Below are positions 37,730 to 46,739 of a stretch of 64,000 nucleotides of DNA, piece by piece; positions within the stretch are counted from its first letter, which is position 1, and each line of letters starts with the position of its first letter. The notes under the pieces were generated by a model. It saw only the letters and a list, made by a program, of their open reading frames with translations, searched no databases and was not told the DNA's origin. Both the position numbers and the translations under genes were made by a program. This stretch comes from Pectobacterium cacticida (GTDB taxonomy: Bacteria; Pseudomonadota; Gammaproteobacteria; Enterobacterales; Enterobacteriaceae), in contig NZ_CP133656.1 in NCBI RefSeq assembly GCF_036885195.1, forward strand, positions 3,968,001 through 4,032,000. Direction: 5' to 3'.

Positions 37730-38338
37730 TCATGCTTTAACCGCCGCCTGTGTAGCAAAAAAATTCGGCACCACCTGGCGATCGGTCACCAGAATACTGT
37801 GAATGCCTAAACGCTGCGCCGCGTCAATGTTCGCAGTATTGTCGTCGAAAAATACCGCCTGTGCAGGCGTCACACCCTCCTGCGTCAGCACATGTTGATA
37901 GATCGCCAGCTCTGGCTTACGTAAGCCTATCTCTTGTGACAGATAAAGCCGGTCAGCCGCGGCTTCCACTTCAGGGAAAAGCGACGGCCAGTGTGAACAG
38001 TGAAGCTGATTGGTATTCGAGAGAATGACGACACGATGCCCTTCCTGACGCAAGCGCAGCATAATGTCGATAACCTCAGGACGCAACCCCACAAAAATAG
38101 CCTGCCAACCTGTGGAAAATTGCTCGAAACTCAGAGTGATATCCATTTCCTGACACAGTCTTGCGCTGAATTCTTCATCGCTAATTTCCCCCCTTTCATG
38201 CTGTTCAAACGCTTCACCCATAACAAAGCGCGCTTGCAACGTTGCGAGCGGTACGCGGCTCAGATGACTCCAGACGCCTAATACCCTTTTAAAATCAATA
38301 TCAATGACGACGTTTCCCAAATCAAAGATATACAGCAT
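37730..38338 (-). CDS. yihX: HAD phosphatase YihX (alpha-D-glucose-1-phosphate phosphatase)
   Basis: Haloacid-dehalogenase-superfamily phosphatase of 202 residues. Motif I is seen in FDLGNVVIDID (Asp6 nucleophile), motif II in VVILSNTNQ, and motif IV in VFFDDNTANID. E. coli YihX hydrolyses glucose-1-phosphate. The ATG giving MLYIFDLGN matches E. coli; the frame extends upstream without support. In E. coli the gene rbn lies between yihX and dtd; here only about 64 bp separate them. Confidence 0.93.
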   Translation of the reverse strand: MLYIFDLGNVVIDIDFKRVLGVWSHLSRVPLATLQARFVMGEAFEQHERGEISDEEFSARLCQEMDITLSFEQFSTGWQAIFVGLRPEVIDIMLRLRQEGHRVVILSNTNQLHCSHWPSLFPEVEAAADRLYLSQEIGLRKPELAIYQHVLTQEGVTPAQAVFFDDNTANIDAAQRLGIHSILVTDRQVVPNFFATQAAVKA

Positions 38339-38450
38339 GGCAGCGACCTCCAGAAGTCTTCCTAGGATTTTCACTGTAGCGGGAAATGGCAAAACTGAAC
38401 AGGTTTCTGATAAAAAGGAAAGATTAAACCGAGGGAAATGACATACAACT

Positions 38451-38471
38451 CAGGGCACCCAAAGTGCCCTG
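38451..38471 (-). terminator. Terminator-like hairpin after typA
   Basis: CAGGGCAC / GTGCCCTG form an 8-bp stem with a 5-base loop about 30 bases past the typA stop. The following T content is modest (AGTTGTATG). Confidence 0.6.
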
Positions 38472-38499
38472 TTGCATCAAAAAATCAATCCGTCTGACA

Positions 38500-40323
38500 T
38501 TAGACGTCTTTGCTGCCGCGGCTAGCGCGTTTACGATCGTTTTCGGTTAGATGACGTTTACGAATACGAATAGACTGCGGCGTAACCTCAACGAGCTCAT
38601 CGTCATCAATGAACTCCAACGCTTGCTCCAAAGACATTTTGATCGGCGGAACCAGTGTCGTGGCTTCATCAGTACCCGATGCACGCATGTTGGTCAGCTT
38701 TTTACCGGTCAGACAGTTTACTGTCAGGTCGTTAGAGCGTGAGTGAATACCAATGATCTGGCCTTCATACACTTCAGCACCATGTCCGATGAACAACTTA
38801 CCGCGATCTTGCAGGCTGAACAGCGCAAACGCGACCGCTTTACCCTGACCATTGGAAATCAGAACGCCATTCTGACGCTGGCCAATTTCACCTGGACGCA
38901 CGTCATCGTAGTGGCTGAACGTGGAGTACAGTAAACCGGTTCCTGACGTCATGGTCATGAATTCAGTACGGAAACCGATGAGACCGCGAGCAGGGATCAG
39001 GTAATCCAGACGAATACGACCCTTGCCATCAGGGATCATATCTTTCACATCCCCTTTACGCTCACCCATCGCTTGCATCACCGCACCCTGGTGCTGTTCT
39101 TCGATGTCCAGCGTCACGTTTTCAAATGGTTCTTGATTACGACCATCGATAACGCGGTTAATGACCTTCGGACGTGATACGGCCAGCTCAAACCCTTCAC
39201 GACGCATGTTTTCGATCAAAACCGACAGGTGCAGTTCACCACGACCGGAAACGCGAAATGCATCGGCATCTTCTGTTTCTTCAACGCGCAACGCCACATT
39301 GTGTACCAGCTCTTTTTTCAAACGTTCCAGAATCTGGCGTGATGTAACGAACTTGCCTTCTTTACCACAAAATGGCGACGTATTGACGTTGAAAAACATG
39401 GTAACGGTAGGTTCATCAACGCTTAGCGCGGGCAACGCTTCGACATTCTGCGGATCGCAGATGGTATCGGAAATATTCAACTCACCCAGACCGGTGATTG
39501 CGATGATATCGCCCGCTTCCGCTTCCGCTGCATCAATACGCTCTAACCCTAGGTGGGTCAGAACTTTACCAACTTTACCGTTGCGTGTTTTGCCTTCGCT
39601 ATCAACAATAGTCACTTGTTGGTTCGGTTTAACTTTACCACGCTTAATACGGCCAATACCGATAACGCCAACGTAGTTGTTGTAATCCAACTGTGAGATC
39701 TGCATCTGGAACGGCGCATCTATCTCAACCTGAGGCGGAGACACGTGATCGACGATCGCCTGATACAACGGCGTCATGTCTTCCGCCATATCGTTATGGT
39801 CAAGACCGGCGATACCATTCAACGCAGACGCATAAATGATCGGGAAATCTAATTGTTCATCGGTCGCATCCAGGTTAACAAACAGGTCAAATACCTGATC
39901 GACAACCCAGTCAGGACGTGCGCCAGGCCGGTCAACTTTGTTGATAACCACAATCGGTTTCAGACCGTTGGCAAAGGCTTTTTTGGTCACGAAACGCGTT
40001 TGCGGCATTGGGCCATCCATCGCATCCACAACCAGCAGTACCGAGTCCACCATCGACATAACACGTTCGACCTCGCCGCCGAAATCGGCGTGCCCCGGGG
40101 TATCGACGATATTAATACGGTAATCTTTCCAATTAATGGCGGTATTTTTTGCGAGGATGGTAATTCCACGCTCTTTCTCCAAATCGTTGGAGTCCATTAC
40201 ACGCTCAGTTGCTTCGACACGTTCACCGAACGTTCCGGATTGTTGCAACAGTTTGTCAACCAGGGTGGTTTTCCCATGGTCAACGTGCGCAATAATGGCG
40301 ATGTTACGCAAATTTTCGATCAC
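38500..40323 (-). CDS. typA: Ribosome-associated GTPase TypA/BipA
   Basis: Translational GTPase of 607 residues acting in 50S ribosome assembly, cold growth and stress responses. G1 is AHVDHGKTTLVD at residues 10-21, G3 is DTPGHADFGGEV, and G4 is NKVD. EF-G-like domains III and V are followed by the BipA-specific C-terminal domain (KGKAVAFALFSLQDRGKLFIGHGAEVYEG). It is divergent from glnA as in E. coli. Confidence 0.97.
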   Translation of the reverse strand: MIENLRNIAIIAHVDHGKTTLVDKLLQQSGTFGERVEATERVMDSNDLEKERGITILAKNTAINWKDYRINIVDTPGHADFGGEVERVMSMVDSVLLVVDAMDGPMPQTRFVTKKAFANGLKPIVVINKVDRPGARPDWVVDQVFDLFVNLDATDEQLDFPIIYASALNGIAGLDHNDMAEDMTPLYQAIVDHVSPPQVEIDAPFQMQISQLDYNNYVGVIGIGRIKRGKVKPNQQVTIVDSEGKTRNGKVGKVLTHLGLERIDAAEAEAGDIIAITGLGELNISDTICDPQNVEALPALSVDEPTVTMFFNVNTSPFCGKEGKFVTSRQILERLKKELVHNVALRVEETEDADAFRVSGRGELHLSVLIENMRREGFELAVSRPKVINRVIDGRNQEPFENVTLDIEEQHQGAVMQAMGERKGDVKDMIPDGKGRIRLDYLIPARGLIGFRTEFMTMTSGTGLLYSTFSHYDDVRPGEIGQRQNGVLISNGQGKAVAFALFSLQDRGKLFIGHGAEVYEGQIIGIHSRSNDLTVNCLTGKKLTNMRASGTDEATTLVPPIKMSLEQALEFIDDDELVEVTPQSIRIRKRHLTENDRKRASRGSKDV

Positions 40324-40475
40324 AGCTTTGCCTCAGGCATTTAGAAATAGCGCGCTATTGTACACGTATTAAGCGAGGGACTAAACAAGATCACAAGCCT
40401 CTATGGTAAACAACCTAGAGCTGCCTGCTTTGTGATCCCTTTCACGGTGCAATAGCGCTACGAGCGAACACTGAC

Positions 40476-40522
40476 GCACTAATTTAGTGCAAACATTCAC
40501 ATACAGAGCACCATTTTGGTGC
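40476..40522 (+). promoter_or_regulatory. NtrC binding sites upstream of glnA
   Basis: Two palindromes of the NtrC type are separated by about three helical turns: GCACTAATTTAGTGC (40476-40490) and the near-ideal GCACCATTTTGGTGC (40508-40522). A further half-site TGGTGCAA lies at 40535-40542. The layout matches the enhancer of E. coli glnA about 100 bp upstream of the sigma-54 promoter. Phospho-NtrC from the glnG gene downstream would bind here. Confidence 0.88.
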
Positions 40523-40596
40523 TTTAAGCTACAATGGTGCAATGCGTTTTTGTTAGAAAGTCCCAAGTAGCAACACATTGCACGTTTTTAAAAAGT

Positions 40597-40612
40597 TGGC
40601 ACACTTTTAGCT
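40597..40612 (+). promoter_or_regulatory. Sigma-54 promoter of glnA (glnAp2)
   Basis: TGGCACACTTTTAGCT carries the -24 GG and -12 GC of a sigma-54 promoter with correct 10-bp separation. It is close to E. coli glnAp2, and lies about 80 bp before the glnA start. Confidence 0.9.
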
Positions 40613-40692
40613 TTAGTCTACTCATGGCAACAACATCAATCCACAACGATATTCGTTCCAAGACGATAAATGACCAATCGGGAGAACCCAGT

Positions 40693-42102
40693 ATGTCCGC
40701 AGAACATGTTTTGACGATGCTGAATGAGCATGAAGTGAAGTTTGTTGACCTACGCTTCACGGATACCAAAGGTAAAGAACAGCACGTCACCATTCCGGCT
40801 CATCAAGTTAATGCCGACTTTTTTGAAGAAGGTAAGATGTTTGATGGTTCTTCGATTGGCGGCTGGAAAGGAATTAATGAATCAGACATGGTTCTGATGC
40901 CCGATGCCAGCACCGCGATGATCGATCCCTTCTATGAAGACACTACACTGATCATCCGTTGTGACATTCTTGAGCCAGGCACCATGCAGGGCTATGACCG
41001 CGACCCGCGTTCAATCTCTAAACGTGCGGAAGATTTCCTGCGTTCTTCAGGCATTGCCGATACTGTCCTGTTCGGGCCTGAACCCGAGTTTTTCCTGTTT
41101 GACGATATCCGTTTCGGCAGCAGCATTTCCGGTTCTCATGTGGCAATTGACGATATCGAAGCCTGCTGGAACTCCAGTAAAGAATACGAAGGCGGCAACA
41201 AAGGCCACCGTCCTGGTGTGAAAGGCGGTTACTTCCCGGTTCCCCCTGTCGATTCATCACAGGACATCCGTTCTGCTATGTGTCTGACCATGGAGCAAAT
41301 GGGTCTGGTTGTTGAAGCTCACCACCACGAAGTTGCGACAGCCGGTCAGAACGAAGTAGCCACTCGCTTCAACACGATGACCAAAAAAGCTGACGAAATT
41401 CAGATCTACAAATATGTCGTGCATAACGTCGCAAATGCTTACGGCAAAACCGCGACTTTCATGCCAAAACCGATATTTGGTGATAACGGCTCTGGTATGC
41501 ACTGCCACATGTCGCTGTCTAAAGACGGTACTAACCTGTTCGCCGGCGACAAATACGGCGGCCTGTCTGAAACTGCGCTGTTCTACATCGGCGGCGTCAT
41601 CAAACATGCTAAAGCCATCAACGCCTTGGCGAACCCGACCACCAATTCCTACAAGCGTCTGGTCCCAGGCTACGAAGCCCCAGTTATGCTGGCTTACTCT
41701 GCCCGTAACCGTTCCGCTTCAATCCGTATCCCGGTTGTTGCCAGCCCGAAAGCACGTCGTATCGAAGCGCGCTTCCCGGATCCAGCAGCCAACCCGTACC
41801 TGTGTTTCGCCGCGCTGCTGATGGCTGGCCTCGACGGCATCATCAACAAAATCCACCCTGGCGATGCGATGGATAAAAACCTCTATGACCTGCCGCCAGA
41901 AGAAGAAGCAGAGATTCCAAAAGTGGCCGGTTCTTTGGAAGAAGCGTTGGATGCATTGAATGAAGATCGCGAATTCCTGACTCGTGGCGGTGTGTTCACT
42001 GACGATGCAATTGATGCTTACATCGAATTGCGTAAAGCAGAGTTGAATCGCGTTCGCATGACGCCGCACCCTGTTGAATTCGAGCTGTACTACAGCGTCT
42101 AA
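40693..42102 (+). CDS. glnA: Glutamine synthetase GlnA (type I)
   Basis: Dodecameric glutamine synthetase of 469 residues, ATP-dependent amidation of glutamate. The start MSAEHVLTMLNEHEVKFVDLRF matches E. coli; the frame is open further upstream but there the sequence is the promoter region. Key segments include VEAHHHEVATAGQNEV (metal and substrate binding) and KNLYDLPPEE, which holds the tyrosine adenylylated by GlnE. It heads the glnA-glnL-glnG operon, is controlled by NtrC through the sites upstream, and is followed by a partial terminator. Confidence 0.98.
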   Translation: MSAEHVLTMLNEHEVKFVDLRFTDTKGKEQHVTIPAHQVNADFFEEGKMFDGSSIGGWKGINESDMVLMPDASTAMIDPFYEDTTLIIRCDILEPGTMQGYDRDPRSISKRAEDFLRSSGIADTVLFGPEPEFFLFDDIRFGSSISGSHVAIDDIEACWNSSKEYEGGNKGHRPGVKGGYFPVPPVDSSQDIRSAMCLTMEQMGLVVEAHHHEVATAGQNEVATRFNTMTKKADEIQIYKYVVHNVANAYGKTATFMPKPIFGDNGSGMHCHMSLSKDGTNLFAGDKYGGLSETALFYIGGVIKHAKAINALANPTTNSYKRLVPGYEAPVMLAYSARNRSASIRIPVVASPKARRIEARFPDPAANPYLCFAALLMAGLDGIINKIHPGDAMDKNLYDLPPEEEAEIPKVAGSLEEALDALNEDREFLTRGGVFTDDAIDAYIELRKAELNRVRMTPHPVEFELYYSV

Positions 42103-42131
42103 ACTCAAACATGTAATTTCTACGCCAGCGT

Positions 42132-42155
42132 GGTTGGGTATCTTGATACCCAACC
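42132..42155 (+). other. Strong hairpin in the glnA-glnL gap
   Basis: GGTTGGGTATC / GATACCCAACC form an 11-bp perfect inverted repeat with almost no loop, 30 bases after the glnA stop. It has no T-run. It precedes a true terminator and could stabilise the 3' end of glnA mRNA. Confidence 0.65.
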
Positions 42156-42214
42156 ATAATCGGTAACCAGCAATAGAGTTAGCAGCTTATTCTTGTTGTC
42201 GAGGAGCGCTTCAT

Positions 42215-42237
42215 CCCATCTTCGGATGGGTTTTTTT
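42215..42237 (+). terminator. Intrinsic terminator between glnA and glnL
   Basis: CCCATC-TTCG-GATGGG followed by seven T is a textbook terminator with a UUCG tetraloop. In E. coli a terminator here limits read-through so that much less NtrB/NtrC than glutamine synthetase is made. Confidence 0.93.
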
Positions 42238-42316
42238 CACTATCGGCGTTAGCCGATACGATAAAACATCCATCATCCAAACTACAATGCACCACGACGG
42301 TGCGGGAGTCTGCGTT

Positions 42317-43366
42317 ATGGCAACAGGCACGCTGCCCGATGCTGGGCAGATCCTAAATTCTCTGATAAACAGCATCTTATTGCTGGATAACGATCTGGCG
42401 ATTCACTATTCCAATCCGGCAGCGCAGCAATTATTGGCGCAAAGCTCACGTAAATTGTCTGGCACGCCGTTGCCGGATTTGCTGGGATACTTTTCCCTGA
42501 ATATCGATTTACTACGTGAAAGCCTGGATTCTGGGCAAGGTTTTACGGACAACGAAGTCACTCTCGTCGTAGATGGTAAAGCGCACATCATGTCGCTCAC
42601 CGCGCAGCGAGTACAAAACAATTTTATCCTGCTGGAAATGGCACCGATGGATAATCAGCGGCGCCTCAGTCAGGAACAGCTTCAACATGCGCAACAGCAG
42701 GCAGCCCGTGATTTGGTTCGAGGCCTGGCGCATGAGATAAAAAATCCGCTCGGCGGATTGCGCGGCGCGGCGCAGTTACTCGCCAAAGCGCTGCCCGATC
42801 CAGCATTGACAGAATATACTAAGGTTATCATTGAACAGGCGGATCGCCTGCGTAATCTGGTCGATCGCCTGCTTGGGCCTCAGCAGCCCGGCCTGCACGT
42901 CACCCAAAGTATTCATCAGGTCGCAGAACGCGTTTGCCAGCTCGTCTCTCTGGAAAAGTCAGACAATGTGACGTTAGTAAAAGATTATGATCCTAGCCTA
43001 CCGGAATTAACACACGACCCAGACCAGATTGAACAGGTACTGCTGAATATTACCCGCAACGCGCTACAGGCGCTGGGTGAGGAGGGGGGCACGATTACGA
43101 TACGCACCCGCACCGCTTTTCAGCTCACTTTACACGGTGTGCGCTATCGTCTTGCTGCACGTATTGACGTGGAAGATGACGGCCCCGGCGTACCGGCGCA
43201 ACTGCAAGACACACTGTTTTACCCGATGGTCAGCGGGCGTGAAGGGGGAACGGGTTTAGGACTTTCCATCGCCCGCAATCTTATCGACCAGCACTCCGGT
43301 AAAATTGAATTCAACAGTTGGCCAGGACACACCGAATTTTCGGTCTACCTGCCCATTCGCCAGTGA
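42317..43366 (+). CDS. glnL: Nitrogen regulation sensor kinase NtrB (GlnL)
   Basis: Cytoplasmic histidine kinase/phosphatase of 349 residues that controls NtrC in response to PII. It has an N-terminal PAS domain (LINSILLLDNDLAIHYSNPAA), the phosphorylated His139 in GLAHEIKNPLGGLRGA, and a C-terminal ATPase domain with N, G1 and G2 boxes (NALQALGEEGG, DDGPGVP, GREGGTGLGLSIARN). The ATG giving MATGTLPDAG matches E. coli; an earlier in-frame start is unsupported. Eight bases separate it from glnG. Confidence 0.96.
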   Translation: MATGTLPDAGQILNSLINSILLLDNDLAIHYSNPAAQQLLAQSSRKLSGTPLPDLLGYFSLNIDLLRESLDSGQGFTDNEVTLVVDGKAHIMSLTAQRVQNNFILLEMAPMDNQRRLSQEQLQHAQQQAARDLVRGLAHEIKNPLGGLRGAAQLLAKALPDPALTEYTKVIIEQADRLRNLVDRLLGPQQPGLHVTQSIHQVAERVCQLVSLEKSDNVTLVKDYDPSLPELTHDPDQIEQVLLNITRNALQALGEEGGTITIRTRTAFQLTLHGVRYRLAARIDVEDDGPGVPAQLQDTLFYPMVSGREGGTGLGLSIARNLIDQHSGKIEFNSWPGHTEFSVYLPIRQ

Positions 43367-43374
43367 GGTTCACA

Positions 43375-44787
43375 ATGCAACGAGGGATAGTCTGGATTGT
43401 CGATGACGATAGCTCCATCCGTTGGGTGCTTGAGCGCGCGCTTGCTGGTGCAGGTTTAACCTGCGCAACGTTTGAAAACGGAAATCAGGTATTGCATGCA
43501 TTAGCGACACAAACCCCCGATGTTTTGCTGTCCGATATCCGCATGCCAGGCATGGACGGCTTAGCGCTCTTACAGCAAATCAAACAACGCCATCCCATGC
43601 TTCCGGTCATCATCATGACGGCGCATTCCGATTTAGATGCTGCCGTCAGCGCTTATCAACAGGGCGCATTCGATTATTTACCCAAACCGTTTGATATCGA
43701 TGAAGCCGTGGCACTGGTTGAACGCGCGATCAGTCATTATCTGGAGCAGCAACAGCCGGTACGCAGCCAGCCACTGAATGGCCCGACAACGGATATTATC
43801 GGTGAAGCCCCTGCGATGCAGGATGTTTTCCGCATTATTGGCCGCCTGTCCCGCTCGTCGATCAGCGTGCTGATCAATGGCGAGTCGGGGACCGGTAAAG
43901 AACTGGTAGCGCATGCCTTGCATCGGCATAGTCCACGCACTAAAGCCCCATTTATCGCCCTTAATATGGCTGCGATTCCTAAGGATCTGATTGAATCAGA
44001 GCTTTTCGGCCATGAAAAAGGCGCATTTACGGGGGCGAACCAGATCCGTCAGGGCCGCTTTGAGCAGGCCGACGGCGGAACGCTGTTTCTGGATGAAATC
44101 GGCGACATGCCGTTAGACGTGCAAACCCGCCTGTTACGCGTATTGGCAGACGGACAGTTTTATCGCGTTGGCGGCTATGCGGCGGTAAAAGTGGATGTTC
44201 GTATTATCGCGGCAACGCACCAAAATCTTGAACAGCGCGTGCAGGAAGGCAAATTCCGTGAAGATCTGTTTCACCGCCTGAATGTGATCCGTGTTCACTT
44301 ACCACCTCTGCGTGAACGACGGGAAGACATTCCCCGTCTGGCACGTTATTTCTTACAGGCGACCGCCAAAGAGCTAGGCGTTGAACCAAAGAATTTGCAC
44401 CCGGAAACAGAAACGGCGCTCACCCGTTTACCGTGGCCTGGCAACGTGCGTCAACTGGAAAATACCTGCCGTTGGTTAACCGTTATGGCCGCGGGTCAGG
44501 AAGTGCTCATTCAGGATTTGCCGCCAGAACTGTTCGAGAGCACCGCACCGGATTCTACCGTGCATACGCTGCCGGACAGCTGGGCTACGTTGTTAGCGCA
44601 ATGGGCGGATCGCGCGCTGCGCTCCGGTCATCAAAATCTGTTGGCGGAAGCCCAGCCAGAAATGGAAAGGACGCTACTGACAACGGCGCTACGCCATACG
44701 CAAGGGCATAAACAGGAAGCGGCAAGGTTGCTGGGATGGGGGAGAAATACGCTGACACGTAAATTGAAAGAGCTAGGAATGGAGTAG
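43375..44787 (+). CDS. glnG: Nitrogen regulation response regulator NtrC (GlnG)
   Basis: Sigma-54-dependent enhancer-binding protein of 470 residues. The receiver domain has Asp54 in LLSDIRMPG. The AAA+ domain has Walker A GESGTGKE, the sigma-54 contact motif GAFTGA and Walker B LFLDEIGD. The C-terminal Fis-type helix-turn-helix is in QEAARLLGWGRNTLTRKLKELG. It activates glnAp2 and other nitrogen genes. The ATG giving MQRGIVWIVDDDSS is the family start; the longer frame overlaps glnL. Confidence 0.97.
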   Translation: MQRGIVWIVDDDSSIRWVLERALAGAGLTCATFENGNQVLHALATQTPDVLLSDIRMPGMDGLALLQQIKQRHPMLPVIIMTAHSDLDAAVSAYQQGAFDYLPKPFDIDEAVALVERAISHYLEQQQPVRSQPLNGPTTDIIGEAPAMQDVFRIIGRLSRSSISVLINGESGTGKELVAHALHRHSPRTKAPFIALNMAAIPKDLIESELFGHEKGAFTGANQIRQGRFEQADGGTLFLDEIGDMPLDVQTRLLRVLADGQFYRVGGYAAVKVDVRIIAATHQNLEQRVQEGKFREDLFHRLNVIRVHLPPLRERREDIPRLARYFLQATAKELGVEPKNLHPETETALTRLPWPGNVRQLENTCRWLTVMAAGQEVLIQDLPPELFESTAPDSTVHTLPDSWATLLAQWADRALRSGHQNLLAEAQPEMERTLLTTALRHTQGHKQEAARLLGWGRNTLTRKLKELGME

Positions 44788-44930
44788 CAAGATTGCTTTT
44801 TTATTGCTCAATTGTCAATAAACAAACTGGTGATAAAAAATACAATCTGGCGCACGGAATTGTCATTAATTTGTCCTTTACTTGCCTCGAACCAGCAGTA
44901 TGATCGTGTCGCTGATTCGGGAGGAACACC

Positions 44931-45068
44931 ATGCTGGATTCATTGATTTCCGCGGCAACACTTTCAGTTGCAACACATGGCGCTGAAATTGGCTCCGCGG
45001 CGAGCCATTCGCCGCAGGCGGCTATTGCCGCCGTTTTATGCGCCGCACTGATTAACTTCTTTAGTTGA
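44931..45068 (+). CDS. yshB: Small membrane protein YshB
   Basis: A 45-codon gene between glnG and hemN, the same place as yshB in E. coli. The product starts MLDSLISAATLSVATHG, and ends in the YshB-like segment SPQAAIAAVLCAALINFFS, a hydrophobic C-terminal helix. A strong GGGAGGAA site lies just before the ATG and a terminator follows 18 bases after the stop. It is about nine residues longer than the E. coli protein, within the N-terminal half. YshB has been reported to matter for intracellular growth of Salmonella; its molecular role is unknown. Confidence 0.87.
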   Translation: MLDSLISAATLSVATHGAEIGSAASHSPQAAIAAVLCAALINFFS

Positions 45069-45085
45069 TCCTATAAAAGCTCGAA

Positions 45086-45122
45086 AACAGCCAGTCGGTG
45101 ATAACATCGACTGGCTGTTCTT
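45086..45122. terminator. Bidirectional terminator between yshB and hemN
   Basis: AACAGCCAGTCG / CGACTGGCTGTT form a 12-bp perfect stem with a 10-base loop, followed by CTTATTT on one side and preceded by A-rich sequence (TTTTCG when read leftward) on the other. It can serve the convergent yshB and hemN transcripts. Confidence 0.88.
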
Positions 45123-45124
45123 AT

Positions 45125-46498
45125 TTAAATCACGCGGGAAAACTGCCGCGTTCTGAGCTTGTTACGCAGATAGACATCAAAGCACATGCAGATATTACGG
45201 ATCAGCAGACGCCCTTTCGGCGTTACCACCAGCCCGTCTTCCTGACTATCTACCAGCCCATCAGCCGCCAGCGGTGCCAATAATGCCAAATCCTGCGCGA
45301 AATAGGTTTTAAAATCGATCGAATATTCTGCTTCGATAGACGCATAACTGAGTCGGAAATTACAAATCAGCCCCTTAATCACATCGCGGCGGAGACAATC
45401 ATCACGCGTCAGCTGTAACCCGCGCCACAGGGCATTCCCTGTATCCTTGACCTGCGCATAATACTGCTTCAACACTTTCTGGTTCTGCGCATAACTATCA
45501 CCGATCATACTAATCGCCGAAACGCCCATTCCAAGCAGATCGCTATCGCCTTGCGTCGTATAGCCCTGGAAATTGCGATGCAGTTTCCCTTCTCGCTGCG
45601 CTACCGCCAGTTCATCGTCCGGACGAGCAAAGTGATCCATACCGATAAACTGGTAGCCCGATTGCGTTAGCGACGCAATCGTCTGTTGCAAAATAGCCAG
45701 CTTTTGTTCCGAGCTCGGTAAGTCCGCTTCTTTAATCTTACGCTGTGCCGCAAACAGACTGGGTAAATGCGCATAGTTAAAGACGCTTAGCCGATGCGGA
45801 CTTAATTCCGCAACGCGTTGTAGCGTAAAGGCGAAGCTTTCCGGCGTTTGCTTCGGCAGGCCGTAAATCAAATCGATATTCGTTGAGGTGAAGCCCAGCG
45901 CCTTTGCTCGTTCAATAAGAGCAAAAATAAAGTCTTCATCCTGCTCGCGATTAACCAACTTTTGCACATCTTTATTAAAATCCTGCACGCCCATACTCAG
46001 GCGGTTAAACCCTTCGGCACGCAAATGATCGAGGACGTCCAGCTCAATTTCTCGCGGATCGACTTCAAGAGACAGCTCCGCCTGTGCAGAGAAAGAGAAC
46101 TGCTCACGCAATAATGATATTAGTCGGCTGATTTGTACTTTATTCAGGTAAGTCGGCGTACCGCCGCCCCAATGCAATTGCGTCACCGTGCGTCCAGTAA
46201 AGAGCGGCGCGCGCTGGCGAATCTCCAGTTCAAGCACATCAAGGTATTCATCCGCTTTATGCTGCTGACGCGTAACCAGCTTATTACAGCCACAGAAATA
46301 GCACAGCCGATGGCAAAAAGGGATGTGGATGTACAGTGACAGCGGTCGCTGAGGATAACGGGCGATGGCCTGCTGAAACGCTGGCTCATCGTAAGCTTCA
46401 CTGAATTCTAACGCTGTGGGATAAGACGTATAACGTGGCCCGGAATAATTATATTTTTGAATCAGGGCCAAATCCCAGTCAACGGACTGCATCGACAT
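45125..46498 (-). CDS. hemN: Oxygen-independent coproporphyrinogen III dehydrogenase HemN
   Basis: Radical-SAM enzyme of 457 residues that oxidatively decarboxylates coproporphyrinogen III to protoporphyrinogen IX without oxygen. The iron-sulfur ligands lie in HRLCYFCGCNK (CxxxCxxC, plus the HemN-specific following Cys). The SAM-binding segment LHWGGGTPTYL is present. The C terminus ICMCFDVYLRNKLRTRQFSRVI matches E. coli closely. It lies downstream of yihI and a small membrane-protein gene on the same strand. Confidence 0.97.
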   Translation of the reverse strand: MSMQSVDWDLALIQKYNYSGPRYTSYPTALEFSEAYDEPAFQQAIARYPQRPLSLYIHIPFCHRLCYFCGCNKLVTRQQHKADEYLDVLELEIRQRAPLFTGRTVTQLHWGGGTPTYLNKVQISRLISLLREQFSFSAQAELSLEVDPREIELDVLDHLRAEGFNRLSMGVQDFNKDVQKLVNREQDEDFIFALIERAKALGFTSTNIDLIYGLPKQTPESFAFTLQRVAELSPHRLSVFNYAHLPSLFAAQRKIKEADLPSSEQKLAILQQTIASLTQSGYQFIGMDHFARPDDELAVAQREGKLHRNFQGYTTQGDSDLLGMGVSAISMIGDSYAQNQKVLKQYYAQVKDTGNALWRGLQLTRDDCLRRDVIKGLICNFRLSYASIEAEYSIDFKTYFAQDLALLAPLAADGLVDSQEDGLVVTPKGRLLIRNICMCFDVYLRNKLRTRQFSRVI

Positions 46499-46568
46499 AT
46501 TCGCTCACTCCTTCCTGTTTTTACTCGGTGGGTGACTTCTCGCTCCTTAAGATCGCTTAAATGACGTT

Positions 46569-46736
46569 TCAAAAACGCTCCCGACGATTTGTGATTCGTC
46601 TCATCTCTGAGGCCCGCCCACGAAACAGAGCACAATGCAGCCGACGTTTACGCTTCGACAATCGCCACAATTTACCAAGCAGACACAACCCATAAAATGC
46701 GACCAACAGCACCAGGAGCAAAAACAGCCATTTCAT
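46569..46736 (-). CDS. Small single-pass membrane protein, unnamed
   Basis: A 55-codon frame starts three bases after the yihI stop and ends about 70 bases before hemN. The product begins MKWLFLLLVLLVAFYGLCLL, a clear N-terminal membrane helix, and continues with a strongly basic tail (LWRLSKRKRRLH, RRITNRRERF). No separate ribosome-binding site is obvious, so translation by coupling to yihI is likely. Some other gamma-proteobacteria carry a longer DUF2489 membrane protein between yihI and hemN, and this could be a shortened form of it (tentative). I do not recognise a function. Confidence 0.6.
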   Translation of the reverse strand: MKWLFLLLVLLVAFYGLCLLGKLWRLSKRKRRLHCALFRGRASEMRRITNRRERF

Positions 46737-46739
46737 TGC

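Noticed and set aside
39161..40344. Long frames (163 and 171 codons) antisense to typA
   Set aside because: They mirror the codon structure of the highly conserved typA gene and contain no domain. They are frame shadows.
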